A DNA stretch of 64,000 nucleotides from Sycobia sp. Sy_11 (taxonomy: Eukaryota > Arthropoda > Insecta > Hymenoptera > Epichrysomallidae): assembly GCA_018907035.1 (NCBI GenBank), contig JACCIC010000022.1, positions 2,177,501 to 2,241,500 of the forward strand, in the 5' to 3' direction. The notes beneath the pieces were generated by a model, which did no database searches, was not told where the DNA came from, and was given only the letters and a program-made list of their open reading frames with translations. Both the position numbers and the translations under genes were made by a program. Below are positions 1-12,671 of the stretch, piece by piece; positions within the stretch are counted from its first letter, which is position 1; the number at the start of each line of letters is the position of its first letter.

Positions 1-1360
1 ATCATCGTCTTTTTCAATTAAAACCCAGCCTCGTACGTTTGAGCATAAATCAAAAGAATCGGCTTTTAGGTGGTTAAAAATTCTCACTGTTATTTTCAAG
101 CCTCATACGCGCGCGGAGCTCCTTCTATTTTTTTATCCGCCTCTCACTCACTCCCAAATAAGCCACTGATTAATCTCGATTTTTTCATAAATACAGCACC
201 GAGACTGAAGGAATGTGGCTCTCCGAGGCGATGTAGTTTCCGTATTTGGTTTACTGCTTTATTGAAATACCGGATGCTTTCTTGCAACTTAGACAACAGA
301 GATTACAAGTTCATGGCATTGTGATCACATCACTCCCTTTAGGGCATATGTGATAGTTTCACACTGATTAACGGAGACATTATTTTATGACTTTATTATT
401 ATGTAAGATCGTATTAATGCAGATTGTGCAATATTAAGAGTGTTTCTTATCTACATATGAATCCTGAAACTATCTGAGGGGAACGATCCACAAATTGGAG
501 ACTTTTATGAACACCTGAACACCGAGAGTGAAAGACATTCATTTCAGTCCGGTATGCATTTTTGTGCAATCTCTTTTCCCTGCTCGGATTAGAAATATTC
601 CCATTGTTTATCATATTTCAAATCGTAATGGAGAAACACCTCCGTTAACGCGATTAACATTTCCAGTCAATAGGGAAAGATCATAATGGTAAGCTACCAA
701 AGTTGAAATAAGACAAGTTACCAAGTGTAGTTCATAGCTTGTATTACAAAATTACTTGATTTAAGTTGAAACCATAATAATTCGTTTAAATTATTAAATA
801 AAATGTAAAACTTCAAAAGTTTTGATTTTTTCCACGGATAGAGCATAGCAGATTAGACAATAATTAGGTATTGACACTGCAACATTTTTATATGTAAAAT
901 AAATAAAAATCATGTGAAATATATAAAATTATATGATTTCGTTAAGAAATTATTAATTAAGCATATTTTAATGGATGGCCCAGAAATTCACATAATAATA
1001 CATACAATTATACTAGTAACATATAAAATAATTTTCATTATTTTAAATACAATAAATCTGATTTATTTAATAATATTTAATAATATTATTTTTGATTTAA
1101 AATTCTCTTTATTTTATTTTTATATAAGAATTTTTCTTTTTACATCTGACAATGACGTTTATTCGCGACTATTGATTTATGCTCTACTCTTTAGTCCTTG
1201 GGAATTAAAGTTGTAATTTAAAGTATACAAGTAACATAAGCATATTTTAAATCATCGATCAGTCATGCATGAGGTCATTGGATACCAAATTTCGGCATAT
1301 CTTATGATAAATACAAAATTAAAAGTAAAAGTAAAAAAAAATAAAATGTATACAAAATTC
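1..1360. other. AT-rich non-coding stretch
   Basis: No gene is seen. The short open frames here have no recognisable domain, and their composition follows the AT-rich background. No repeat or RNA gene was recognised. Confidence 0.6.
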
Positions 1361-1436
1361 AGACACACGCACATACGCATACACACTGACATACACGGGC
1401 ACACTTGCGCACGCACGCACACACGTACACGCATAA
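1361..1436. repeat. Degenerate CA-rich microsatellite
   Basis: Imperfect (CA)n tract mixed with CGCA and CATA units. It produces Cys/Met/Val- or His/Thr-rich translations on the two strands, which are artefacts of the repeat. Confidence 0.8.
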
Positions 1437-1721
1437 ACGCCTCAGCGATTCTAGGGTGCACAGCGGCTTCTTTGCGTCATTCCGAAAATAGTTCTCCAGG
1501 GCCAATAATTGGAAACGCTGCAAACATCAAGCCGCATGCTTAGTAGAGCTGAATTTCGACGGATGCAGCATCGTTTTTTTTTTTCTTCAATGCGCGGTGC
1601 CTTGCAATCCAGGAAAGCAGGTCGAGTCGCTGTGATTCTTAATCGTCGATGGTATAGATTTCAACACTTAGGCATGGCAAATGGAAAGCAATTTTTCCTT
1701 TTTTCTCTTGTTTTTAAAGTC

Positions 1722-1742
1722 AGAGAGAGAGAGAGAGAGAGA
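1722..1742. repeat. (AG)n microsatellite
   Basis: About 21 bp of perfect AG repeat, the first of many homopurine/homopyrimidine dinucleotide arrays in the window. Confidence 0.9.
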
Positions 1743-3945
1743 AACAAATAGACACAGAAAATGTTAAATTAAAAAATAACTATCTATGACAATAATTGTT
1801 TTTAAAAATACTTATCATTTTCCTTAAATTATTAGAAAACTAATTCATTGGATTTTTAAGATTCTTCAATATCAAATAATATAATTTTCAGTAGGAATAA
1901 CTTCAAGCGTTTTTTTCAATTGTGCTAAAATTTTTCTGACTTTTTAACATGATTTAGACAATTTTCTTTTACTATTCTGAATAATCCGGTGAATATTTTC
2001 AATTCCTGTGAATGTGTAAAGTTATAATTTAAGTTTAAGCCGATATATAAACGCAATATTATGTGCATGTACTCAGAAAGTGCAAAGTCGAGCTCATCTT
2101 AAGCGTATACGGACTTATGAAAAATTAAGAAGCATACTTGAGCATCTGTGACATGAAAATGTTGGTCTCTTAACGAAATTTCCAAAGTTGACTTTGAACG
2201 ATTAAGAATTTTTGAAGCTAAGGTCGAAATATTTATTTGTGGTTTTATTTATACTTATATTTATGTTTATATTTTATCTTCACATATATCGCGCTAATGC
2301 GAATGATGCAAGAAGTAAATTTTACTCTTTAGCTAAACGTAACTGATTATATTCTTAGCTTGATACTGTTCATTTTTTAATAGTATAGATGAACCCACCT
2401 TAATGATAATACTTCATACATACAATAATGTTATCGTATCACTGTAATTCTACATTTATATCTTTATCAGTAATCAAACTTCTCCTATTATAGAAAGTTA
2501 ACTTTAATCCGGAAGACATTAATGAGACCTTATTCGCAGTCATTAATCGACCTCGTGCCACTCATAATCGATCACAAGACTACGAAAAATTTGTTATACT
2601 TTGTAATAACTGCATAAATGTTCTGCTCGTCCATCAAAATGATATATTATCCGTCAGAGTACTAATAAAAAATATCTTTCTTGTACAATTATATCTATTA
2701 TTCTGACAACGCAATTTGTCGATTTTATAAACTGTATTTCATATAAAATATGTCAGCCTCTAGTAGCGCAACAATACAACTTCGCAATAGGACATACAAT
2801 TACATAATATACGGCATTTTAAAAATACAAAATATACTTGTTAAAATGAATCATTAATAGGATCGTAAAGTAGCCTATATATCATTCGAGTTTTATTCCT
2901 TTAATGCCATTTATACGCACCTTCGCGATCACTACAGTCATTCCACAATCTGCTGAATTTTGTTCCTCGCTGTTTTAGAATACCCAGATATCTGCATATC
3001 TACCGACCATTCTTTTTCCATCTTCCAAGTGTTTTTCTCCTGAAACTTCTTTAATTATACACAATCTTCTATTGATCTTGAAAGAAAATGTTTATTATTA
3101 GTCTCTCGCAAATGATTGTTGGAAATACATGCAAGTTATGAACAAACTTAAAATTCAAAATATATTGATGGAACGTTATTAATTTGTAAGGAGGGGCCAG
3201 CGCATACGAGTAATCGATTTAGTTCTGATTTAAACAAATAACCGAACACGTTCGAAATGAGTCCAGGAAATTTTTAACTCTTAACATACCTATTGTCAAG
3301 ATATCAATGAACAATACCTAAAAATACTTTTACAATGAGATTATTAAATTGGCCTATTGTCGTCAATATGAATTTCACATTAGATTTCTGATTGTTAATA
3401 TTCCAATAAATACTTTATTAACTCTTTATTCTTAAACTTTGAAAATATTACTTTGTCAAAAAGTGACTTTACCAAATGCTATTAGAGATTTTGGAAATTC
3501 ATAAAATTCAATTCAACCAATAATTCTCCTTTAATTATCTTAATACAATGAACAAGGGTAAAAAAAATTAATTATATTGAGAAATTGTCAAAAATTGTTA
3601 AAAACAATCGTTTACGCTATATGAAATTCATCGGAGCAATTCAGTTAGAAACTATTTTTATCAATAATTCTTATAAATTTCACAATTAAAATTATTTTTC
3701 ACACACTTCTTTTGAACTAATCTAAGTCAGAAATTTAATATTTTAAATAATTTGTACGTTTCATTCGGTCATTTGGTATTTCACAACTGTTACGTTCGTT
3801 TAATATATTCTTGAGCATTTAATAAAACGGAATAAGAGCATTGAAATAAGTTTCATGACACGAATACTCATTTAAATATAAGCGAATTCGAACAGCAAGA
3901 TATGCATCCTGCCGTACTCGTTAAATCGGAGCAGATCGATCGAAA
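1743..3945. other. AT-rich non-coding stretch
   Basis: More than 2 kb with no usable open frame, no recognised repeat family and no RNA gene. It is probably intergenic or intronic sequence. Confidence 0.6.
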
Positions 3946-4400
3946 CTCTCAGTGACCGCGTGTCTCGTCCCCTGTGGGAGCGAGTAAATCAAACAAGACG
4001 CGCGCGCACGTAGGTATAGAGATTTCGCGCGTGGGTTGACGAGCGACTTCTCGTGAAATTAGATGAAGAAGTCGAAAACTAGGAGGAATAGGGAGGAGGG
4101 AGGATGAAATTCTCGTATCTCTTCCACCGGCTCCTCGACCTCTGCGCGTCCCCGTCCGTCCCGCCTTCGTCTTGCCCCCTGCTCTTTTGCTCGACGCACT
4201 CGAAACTTTTTCGTGCGCGGCTGCCGCGCTGAATTTCACTCTCGAGATTTATTCTTGTCGTTCCCTCCCGGGTGTGCCGACCCCGCTCCGCCCTCCGATT
4301 TTATTTCTTATTTCGTACTTGAAATTCGAAACTTTTGGCGCTTCGTCCACCGAGGGAGAGTCTAGAGTTGCCCATAGTCTGCGGTATATCCGTTGCACTT
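3946..4400. other. GC-rich, CpG-containing island
   Basis: The base composition changes sharply from AT-rich to GC-rich, with many CG dinucleotides. Overlapping open frames exist on both strands, as expected of low-stop GC-rich DNA. None has a recognisable domain, so no CDS is called. It could be a regulatory element or a non-coding first exon; the sequence alone does not decide. Confidence 0.4.
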
Positions 4401-5338
4401 GACTCAGACCCATGAGAAAAGACTTAGCTTTATAAAGTTTAAAATATAAATTAAGAATATAAAAATATTCAGCGAGCTCTGAAAATTCGCGAGATTGCTG
4501 AAGTAATGAAAATATATCAACAGGAAATGCGCCTACGATTTCACATAAAAAATTAAACACGAAGATGCTTTTGTCAAATGGCTACCGCGTTTGCTTTTTA
4601 TGGGACAAAAGCAACAACGATGATTCAAACACCCTCTGTCACTTTTCACTCGCAATAAACACACGGAGGGATGTTTTTCTTGAAAAATTATATCTAATAG
4701 CTTCCTGCTGATAAGGGGACATACATTTCAAAAAATTTTCAAAAAATTTACTACACATGCTTATTTTCATTATAAACTCGAATAGGCATAGCAATTATTC
4801 ATAAAATTATAGTAAAAGTGTAGTTAATGTTCCTCAAAAATTTATATCAGTTCAGAATTTCCTGTGTTGGCATGTGTCTACAGTTGAAATCATAGTAAAA
4901 TGAGTCGCCTGAAACCAATAAATGTCATCTAAAACACCATAGCATCACACCATAATTGATGCCAATTGCCTTAAACATTGGAAAATCCGACAACAGCGAC
5001 TATAATATTGTATTATTGGTACATTTGATGGGTGAAATTTGAAAACAGTGATTGTGCTTAAAAAAGAAATGAAAAGATAGTTCATTATACGAATATAATA
5101 CTTTTTGTATTCATCAAAAACTTCTTCTTTAACAAATACTTTGTTTAAATTCATAAATTAATTTATTGATAGTGAGTCTGTTGCCTATATACGTACGATT
5201 TTCATTATTCTTCCATCTCTTAAAAATTTTTGTTCATCTACGCAGTCTGCGAATTCAGAACTTCAGTCCTCTTTAACGTAACTCTTTCGATATCTTTGCT
5301 GCAGAAGTATAATGCTTCTTTCTAAAATTAGAGAAAGG

Positions 5339-5344
<6 letters not shown>
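4401..5344. other. AT-rich non-coding stretch
   Basis: Nothing recognised. Short open frames on the minus strand have no domain signature. Confidence 0.55.

Positions 5345-5407
<63 letters not shown>
5345..5407. repeat. (GA)n microsatellite
   Basis: About 63 bp of nearly perfect GA repeat. It is followed about 280 bp downstream by a CT array on the same strand, so the two arrays are complementary and could pair in a transcript or cruciform. Confidence 0.95.
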
Positions 5408-5410
<3 letters not shown>

Positions 5411-5688
5411 AATACGAAAAGAAACGTAAGTAACATTCCCTTTCAAATTCCATCATTTATCTTACCGATGATTTTCTTGCAAATGCAAAAGAGGGGACAT
5501 TTGAGCCAACTTGATTCGACGGTCTCTGAGAAACCCACTGCAAGCGACAAGACGCAAATCTCGGGACTGTCGAATGCAAAAAGCACTTACACGTGTAAAT
5601 ATGTTGGCGCCCCTGCCCGTAGACTTCGGAGGCTCGAGGAAAATAGTTTTCCTTATATAACTTGCGACAGATGCCTATTGCAGAATAT

Positions 5689-5745
5689 TCTCTCTCTCTC
5701 TCTTTCTATCTCCCTTTATCTCTCTCTCGCTCTCTCTCTCTCTCT
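5689..5745. repeat. (CT)n microsatellite, partner of upstream GA array
   Basis: Pyrimidine-rich CT repeat with small interruptions (TTTCTAT, CCTTTAT). It lies convergent to the GA array at 5345-5407. Confidence 0.9.
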
Positions 5746-6669
5746 GTCCCTCTTCTGTCCCCTCCCAATTCGTGTTCCCCTCTGCCTCTGGGTTTTCTCT
5801 CCGCAGTCTGTTTTTCTCCCTGCATTTTTTCCGCGAACCCATTCATTTCCGCGGTCTCGTTATTCTGGAGCTGCAACCGGCGGAAGATTGGGAGTTAGTC
5901 GGAGAAATTAAAGGACAAAAAGAAGATTGGAAAGTCCTTTGTAGTCGGGCGTAAACAAATCTGGCCTAGGATTGTGATTATTTTTTTTCTTTCTCAAGCT
6001 TCATGCTCTTGTTATTACAGTTTTATAGGACTCTTTTTGAGATCACTGCTTTTTGTGAAACTTTTATATCAAAATTTGATCAGTAACGTAAACATATATT
6101 TATTGATTTTTTAAATCAGCAAAATGTATTCGTATATTTACTAATTTTTTTTCTCTTAATTAATATGAAATTCTACAATATAATTTTCGAAATAACGTAT
6201 AATTATAGTGAATAAATACTCATTTATTTTTATCAACATATATATTATAAAATTTCCAACATTTTTTATGAGATTTATAAGTTTTATTTTATAACACAAT
6301 GAATTAGAAATAAAATGAGTTAATATATGGTCCACAGAAAGAATACGACGAATTTTGGATCATGTATTAGCAACTTTTATTAGCAAGGTTTATTTTTATT
6401 CATGATAAGTAATGGCTCAAAAATTAGAAAAAGTCGACTGTTTTGAATTAAATTAATAAATAATTTTATCGACCTTATAGTCTTTATACTATAATATATT
6501 ATATTAAAATAATGATCAACAGGTTGTCCTTGTTCTTTAATCACTCCAAAAGAATTTTAAATAGAAATTAAATATAACATTAAAATTACTACTAAAAATA
6601 AAATTAAATTAGATTAAAAAAAAATTAAAAAATTAAATTAAAAATTAAAATTAAAAAAAATTAACAATA
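5746..6669. other. Non-coding, ending in A/T low-complexity DNA
   Basis: No gene is seen. The first 200 bases are pyrimidine-rich. The last 80 or so bases (about 6590-6665) are a simple AAATT-type low-complexity tract that abuts the solo LTR insertion. Confidence 0.6.
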
Positions 6670-6674
6670 ATAAA

Positions 6675-7278
6675 TGTTATGTTGAAAACTCTCCAACATG
6701 GAGAGGTTCCACGATTTCGTTTATTTATTCAATGGTTAGGTGTAAATAAATGAATCAACACAATTTGAGCCATAAATTAAATTAATTTATTGCCTCTTAG
6801 GGAAAAGCCTAGTAGGATAAAAACCCCATGAAACGTATATTTATTTTTTGATTTAGATTTGTCTGATGCGCATAATGTGTTGTTGCACATACTCGTATTA
6901 GGCGCTATGGCACTAGGCTTGTACCGTACTGACGGTGAGCACGGGGCCCCGGTGGACAAACAGTTGTCATTTATAGTTGCATAATTGTATAATCGTGTAT
7001 ATTGAAATGTATGAACCTATTTAATGAATTGTGAATGATTAAATATAAAGTAAAATGTTAGAAATTAACGCGAACGTATTATTAGTATAACAATTTAAAA
7101 GCGTGCAATCGCAAGTAGATCTGAACTCGGCGAAAGATCGCAATGAACTAACTCTTAAACTCAATGGGCTCGATCATCACGATCACGCCCTCGTTGTGAG
7201 CATATGAAACCAATATTTTTAAACAAAACAAACCTGAATTCGTTGAACTAAAATTTCCTTCTTTATACTACGGAAGAA
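6675..7278 (+). mobile_element. Solo LTR, copy A (plus orientation)
   Basis: The unit starts TGTTATGTTG and is bounded by a perfect 5-bp direct repeat ATAAA (6670-6674 and 7279-7283), the target-site duplication typical of LTR retrotransposons. A second, inverted copy lies at 32930-33556 and aligns with it end to end, at roughly 85-90 percent over the best block judged by eye. The 5' end holds a small inverted repeat (CTCTCC...GGAGAG). The 3' end reads GGAAGA where copy B gives GGAGCA, so the canonical TG...CA terminus has decayed here. No gag-pol interior or second LTR is adjacent, so this is a solo LTR, presumably left by LTR-LTR recombination. The superfamily (Bel/Pao, Gypsy or Copia) cannot be assigned from the LTR alone. 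Confidence 0.85.
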
Positions 7279-7283
7279 TAAAA

Positions 7284-7669
7284 ATAATAAAAATAATCTA
7301 TATTCTATGTTAGCAAAGGACCACCTGACTGCCCCCGCCTAATTAAATTTAAATGTACCTTAGATGTGCAACGTTTTGAATCACTTCAGTTCATTTTCAA
7401 GGACTAAACCAAAATGAAAAATCCAGCATGCTACTATATTACGCTATCACTACTCTAAATTTATTTGTACAATATTTATTGAACCCTCATCCTCCTGACT
7501 TAAATGTAAACATAATTTTCCTCTTAATAAAGAATCATAAGTGTTGTCCAATTTACTTGATTCCAACATTAATTTTACATTATTGCGCTTTTTCCAAATA
7601 TAAATATTTTCAAGAGTTTCTCATTTACACTTATTTTTAATGACGTATTCTAAAATATTAGAAAGTGAA
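7284..7669. other. AT-rich non-coding stretch
   Basis: Sequence between the solo LTR and the mariner relic. No gene or repeat was recognised. Confidence 0.55.
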
Positions 7670-8690
7670 CTTACTTTCCGGCTTTTTTAACGGAAAAAGG
7701 ACATTTATGATGAAAAATGGATACACTTTAGCTGTATCCAAATATTTTCCGTCATTTTCTACTACTTTTTACCATCTTTATGACAATATGGCGATACCGT
7801 GGCGAAAGAACGATGGCGCTTTCGAGGCGATCCGATCATCCACAAATTCTCGCACTTCTTGAACAGGTCGGAAGTGCGTATCAACGAGGTCATGCTGCAT
7901 CGATCTGAATAGGTGGTAATCAGAAGGTGCTATTTCTGGCGAGTACTGCGCTATGTCTGGCTGGGTGCGGCAACACTTACCATTCGAGCTCCAACAGGGT
8001 GTTTTTGACGGCTTTCATAACATGCGACCGAGCATTGTCATGCAAGAGAATGACTCGTCGCCTACTGCTCGCGATTGCTGATCTATATTCGATCAATTTC
8101 TGTTGCAAATCATTCAGTTGGCGTTTGTCAACCTCGGCAGTCACGATTTCATTCGGCTTTAGCGGCCTGGCTCCACCCAGGACATTTTGCGCTTAAGATT
8201 GTCATCGTAGATTCGCTTTTCATCACCAGTCACAATGCGCCTCAGAAAACTCTTTTTTTGCCTGGCAAGCAAAAACAGCGCGATGTTATATCGAATCATA
8301 ATGCCATATTCGGTCAAATCGTGTGGCATCTATTTTTCTTCTTTATGAATCTTTCCCATCAGAAGTAAGCATTTACCAAATGCTCTGTCACTAATTTCGA
8401 ACTTATTAGCGAGTACTATCTGCGTTTCATCTGCCTTTTTGCCCAATAATGCTTACAATTTACTATCTTCAAACTTTTATGTTTGAATAATACAGGATGT
8501 CCAGAACGTTCTTTATCATATATCATATATCCACTTCTAAACCACTGAAATCACTCTTCACATGTTGTAAGCGTTGGAGCTTGTTCGCCATAACATTCTT
8601 GCAATCGAGAAGTTTCTGCTAGATTCTGCTACAAATGATGGCGCCTGTTCATTGAATTTTATTAGTAAATTCTCGGGATTCTTCGGGGGT
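7670..8690 (-). pseudogene. Decayed mariner (D,D34D) transposase
   Basis: Reading the minus strand in three alternating frames recovers a Tc1/mariner-superfamily transposase close to the Mos1/mauritiana type. In order there is an N-terminal helix-turn-helix segment (YGEQAPTLTTCEEWFQWF, then DKERSGHP), the first catalytic motif VTGDEK followed by a SWVEPG-like segment, LLHDNARSHV with the second Asp, SDYHLF with the third Asp (34 residues after the second), and the terminal DGKYLD segment. Several frameshifts and stops break the frame. A block between SWVEPG and the HDNARSH segment, which in this family carries the conserved WW-containing strand, is missing. The transposase would cut and paste its own element by binding the terminal inverted repeats; this copy cannot code for it. 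I could not identify the terminal repeats or TA duplication. Confidence 0.85.
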
Positions 8691-8699
8691 TGTCATAAA

Positions 8700-10495
8700 A
8701 CCATGACAGTCTGACTAGCATTATTTTAGTGTAGTATATTACAGTAAAAGACTGTAAGACCAATAAAAATATTTATTATTATAAGTAATGACAGTAAACA
8801 TGTGCAATAAAATTAAAAAAAATTACCTTTCTATATTAAAGTATTTCTTCAGATTTCGTATAATTTGTAAGAAAGGCAACGGATGAAAATAATAAGGTAA
8901 ACAATAAAAGAAATTCAAAACAATAACATTTTTGTTTAGAGAAGCTAAAACGAAGCTAAAACAGCTTTTCTCAAGCTGTTCATAGGTGGTAGGTTTCCGA
9001 GAAGAATTAATAAAATGTAAAAAAACCGCTGACGAATAAAAATACGATTTTATCTACAGTTTTAGATGATAGAAGAAATCCATAAATAAGAATAAATAAA
9101 AAAAAAATATGTATAACTACGAAGCTTTCAGAAAGAAAACGCATTCGAAACTCTCCTTACTTTCACGTCATATGTAACGTAATATAAAGATATAAAAATA
9201 TACAAATATATACAATTATATGTGAAAAGTGCAACCAATTCCTTGAATAATGGATTTGTTTACATTTTAGATATGTGTATCTTATTTATTTTCAATTTTT
9301 CCTCCAGATTTTTCAGTTTCTCAACTATTTGTTTTTATTTTGTTCCTGTTGGTCACTTGTTTCTTCAGTCGATTTCTTTAGAACTGTCTTCCTTTTCATT
9401 GGTCTCATATTATATATCTATGAGATTTCTCTCCTGGGCAGATCCTGCTTCAATATTCCATAGATCTGATAACGCAACTGTGCACGTACATTCCTGAAAG
9501 AATATTGATTTGAAGGATCCTTGCTCCTTGTTTCCTCTTTCTTTTTTCAACGCAGCTGCGTTCTACTGTCTTATTGTGCTTTTATTCGTTTATTTCTGCC
9601 TTTCTTTGCATTTTTTTTTCTCTTTTTTTTTGCTAGCTTTTCTGGCCACGATCGATAGAACTATGTATGTTCAAAACACATTTATTCATCATTAATTGTG
9701 TAGTTTTCTGAAAGCTACCAGTAGACCGATGAAGGGTCTTTGAAAGGCTTTTAGCTAATAATTCATTTGTCGATAACTAATATAATAGATCTGGAAAACA
9801 ATAATTTCCAAAGATATTCTTGGAGAATTTGATCAGTACGAAGTTGAGGCAGGCATACTCAGTTGGATTTCAAAACTTCAATGTCAGTGCCCCTAAAGCT
9901 ACAAGTTCGTCGCGAGCCCGCAACCCCTTTCTCTGTCAGATACAAGCATAGAATTTGCATAAATCCTAGATACCTACATTCGTGTTTATGTATCCATTCA
10001 GGAGTAGAACGCGACTCTATAATGTAGCGAAGAGTTCGTTTATATATAATTCATGCTAGAGCGCAGTTCTCTATTATTCTGCTTATATGATTAAATGTTT
10101 ACATATCGTAGTGGAATAACAAACTGTTAATCGAGTTCAACTGTCAAATTCATCTGTACTACATTGCCCTCTTTAATTATGCAATTGAAACAATGATGAT
10201 GTATCGATATTTGATCGCAATTGCTCGGCTAGTATCAAAATGTAAGTTTGAATATGCTATTGTAAATAGCCTAGCTTACACTTCTATGATCGACTCTGAA
10301 TAAAGTAAACGCAGAAAATTACGAACGATAATGATATATTATAAAGTATTCATCCTGTTAAAATGATTGCAGAAATATTACGAGTATGTTGAAAAAACAA
10401 CTGTCTTGATATATCCACATTTTTGGCACTTCAAATTCTGATTAAACTATTACATTTAAAGCACTTCTCCCCAATAACCTAAATTCATTTTTAAC
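8700..10495. other. AT-rich non-coding stretch
   Basis: No gene was recognised. A T-rich zone (about 9260-9640) gives hydrophobic, Phe/Leu-rich open frames that look like chance translations. No splice-site-framed exon was evident. Confidence 0.5.
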
Positions 10496-10499
10496 CGAC

Positions 10500-11110
10500 C
10501 TTTCGGCTGAAGCGCTGCACATGCGCATTCCGATTAACAGTTCGATCAACTGTGATTAATTTTTATCCCAAAACGCATGTCGTACCTTCACAGCATCGGT
10601 GATTCGGAAGAAATCGCCCAGAAGCTCGGCTAATTGCAGCCGGTACGAGTAGAATGAAAACCGATCATCGGGGCATCTCTGGCGTGCCAAAAACAAAACG
10701 GCCCTAAGCCGGATCCAGGGAGTTTGCGCGCGGGCGCAAAAACAAACGAAGCAATAGCCCCCTTGTGCCGTGCAATTTCCATCGCGGCGAGCGGACTGGG
10801 AGAGAGGAAGGAGGGAGTATTATTTCCTCTAACAACGCGAGGATCGGGGCCAGAGCCCTCGCCCGTAACAGCTCGTCGCCGCCGTCGCGGTTGGCGATGG
10901 CTCGGCCGGTTTACACGAACGGCTAATGGTAATCGATGAAGTTGCTGGTCCACTGATTAGCGTGTAATCGTATATAAGGACGAACCAACGACTCCCCTTA
11001 CGCACACGCGCCCGATTACCAATAACCGATAGCTATGCCAGTCGTTTATACGGATAAATTGGTACAAGCGCTTCGTTAAGCAACGGTCGGTCGCTACAGG
11101 GTTGACAAGG
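10500..11110. other. GC-rich island with TATA-like motif
   Basis: GC-rich, CpG-rich block in AT-rich surroundings, open on both strands without a recognisable domain. A TATA-like GTATATAAGGA lies at about 10969-10979. This might be a promoter or a conserved non-coding element, but no downstream coding exon supports a promoter call. Confidence 0.35.
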
Positions 11111-11967
11111 AGGGAGGAGGTGTCCTCTCATAGCATGTGTCATATTTGAAAGTTTATAGTCGAAAATCACAATTTTTATTCAGTACTAAACCATATGCTG
11201 AATTTATTGCCACTCATATGTAATTAATATTTGAATTAATATTAATAGTAAAATTATAATAGTTTTTCCCTGCCGAAATCCTTTACGAAATTTCTTTTTG
11301 TACAATTTAAATTTATTTAAATTTATTTTAGTTTGATTAATACTATTTGCCTTGACATTCGAGATATTTATTGACCAATACATCAACAATTAAAAATTAA
11401 AATAATTCTTGTTGTTTGGCAATAAATTTTCGATACTAAAATTCAAACATATTATTTAAAAATATATCTGAAAATTTTTTTGATCAACTCGATCAATTGT
11501 CGAATTAAAATACTCGCTAAATGTTATTGATTGAATTCCATACCGCGGTCTCACAAAAGCTCACCGCCAAGTGCATTTTGTCTTTGCGCTACACGTTATC
11601 ATTTTTTTTTTCAGCACAAACGACGAGGCATCCTCGCGTCCGGAATAATAACGCGAGCATATAAAGCGCTCTTGGCCGTCAGTCGTATTGATATATACAG
11701 GTTGCGCAGTGTTGCCGTTACGTGCGTCGTTTCGATGAAATAATAACTGACTGGACTGGCGAAGAATTGGCTGAATGGCGCACGTTCGTCGCTCACGTCG
11801 GGCACCGTTCTTCGCTCGTCAATGTAACGAACTATTATTGGACAATGGGGAGAAACAAGATCAATTTTGAATAAGAAAAAAAAATTATCAAAAACACATT
11901 ATAATTATTCCTACTGAATCGGTTTTTAAAAAGATGTAGTTTACATATGTTTATAGTAAATTACACA
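11111..11967. other. Non-coding stretch
   Basis: AT-rich, with a short moderately GC-rich part at about 11545-11830. No gene was recognised. Confidence 0.5.
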
Positions 11968-11968
11968 A

Positions 11969-12002
<34 letters not shown>

Positions 12003-12025
12003 AAGACAACGCGACTTTATTTCCG

Positions 12026-12084
<59 letters not shown>
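11968..12084. repeat. Compound (GA)n-(TA)n microsatellite
   Basis: A GA array (11968-12005) is followed after about 22 bp by a perfect (TA)n array (12028-12084). A similar compound arrangement, CT then TA, occurs at 31506-31592. Confidence 0.95.
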
Positions 12085-12087
<3 letters not shown>

Positions 12088-12154
12088 TATAAACAAAGAT
12101 TGGGTACTAATTAATGAATTCAGGCAACATATTATTCGAAGTGTATTCCAAGTT

Positions 12155-12669
12155 TTAAGACTTTTCAACAAAATTTTTATTAAAAATAATCTCCATTAGA
12201 AGTATACACAAGTTGGCACGATCTTGCAGTCTCCTCATGCCTTTTAAACATTCCTCTTTTGGAATAATTTTTAATTTATTTGTCATAGCGTCTTTTATCT
12301 GGTCTATCGACTCAAAACGATTCCTTTTCATGTTCATTTTTAATTTTAGAAACAGGAAGTAATCAGCGCGATTCAAATCGGGCGAATATGGTGAGCGACT
12401 AAGTGAAGGAACTGTTTTTTGGCCAAAAATTGAATTGCAACACGTTATTCGATATTTTTATTCATCTTAAACAATGGCAGTGACCACTTTGATACTCCCA
12501 CACAAACCGCTACTGAACTGCTGTATGTAATCCGATGAACTTGGAACTTTATATAAAGGTTAAGGAAGGTTATATATATATAGTAACTGGTGGCCGAAAG
12601 TTTAATGAAGATGGCGTAAGTAGTACAGATGTTATACTCGTAGTCTTATAACTTTTGGGAGACACTGTG
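12155..12669 (-). mobile_element. Internally deleted mariner-like element
   Basis: On the minus strand the right end starts after a TA (12670-12671) with CACAGTGTCTCCCAAAAGTT, a sequence like a mariner terminal inverted repeat. After about 190 bp of 5' leader comes MNKNIE, a stop, then RVAIQFLAKKQ, which looks like a transposase N-terminus. The sequence then jumps, with a frame change, to YSPDLNRADYFLF, the C-terminal catalytic-Asp motif, and on to a typical KLK...RFESI...IPKEE tail ending at 12155. The N- and C-terminal parts are almost adjacent, so most of the catalytic domain is missing. This is a non-autonomous deletion derivative of a mariner lineage different from the one at 7670-8690 (ADYFLF versus SDYHLF). 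The left terminal repeat is not visible; it may be lost near the TA array. Confidence 0.75.
12639..12669 (-). repeat. Putative mariner terminal inverted repeat
   Basis: The end of the deleted mariner, with a TA dinucleotide just outside it. The assignment rests on its resemblance to mariner ends and its position upstream of the transposase-like start. No second copy was found, so it is provisional. Confidence 0.5.
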
Positions 12670-12671
12670 TA

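Noticed and set aside
5312..5911. 199-codon plus-strand frame
   Set aside because: It runs through a GA array and a CT array, giving Arg/Glu and Ser/Leu repeats. There is no domain in the unique part.
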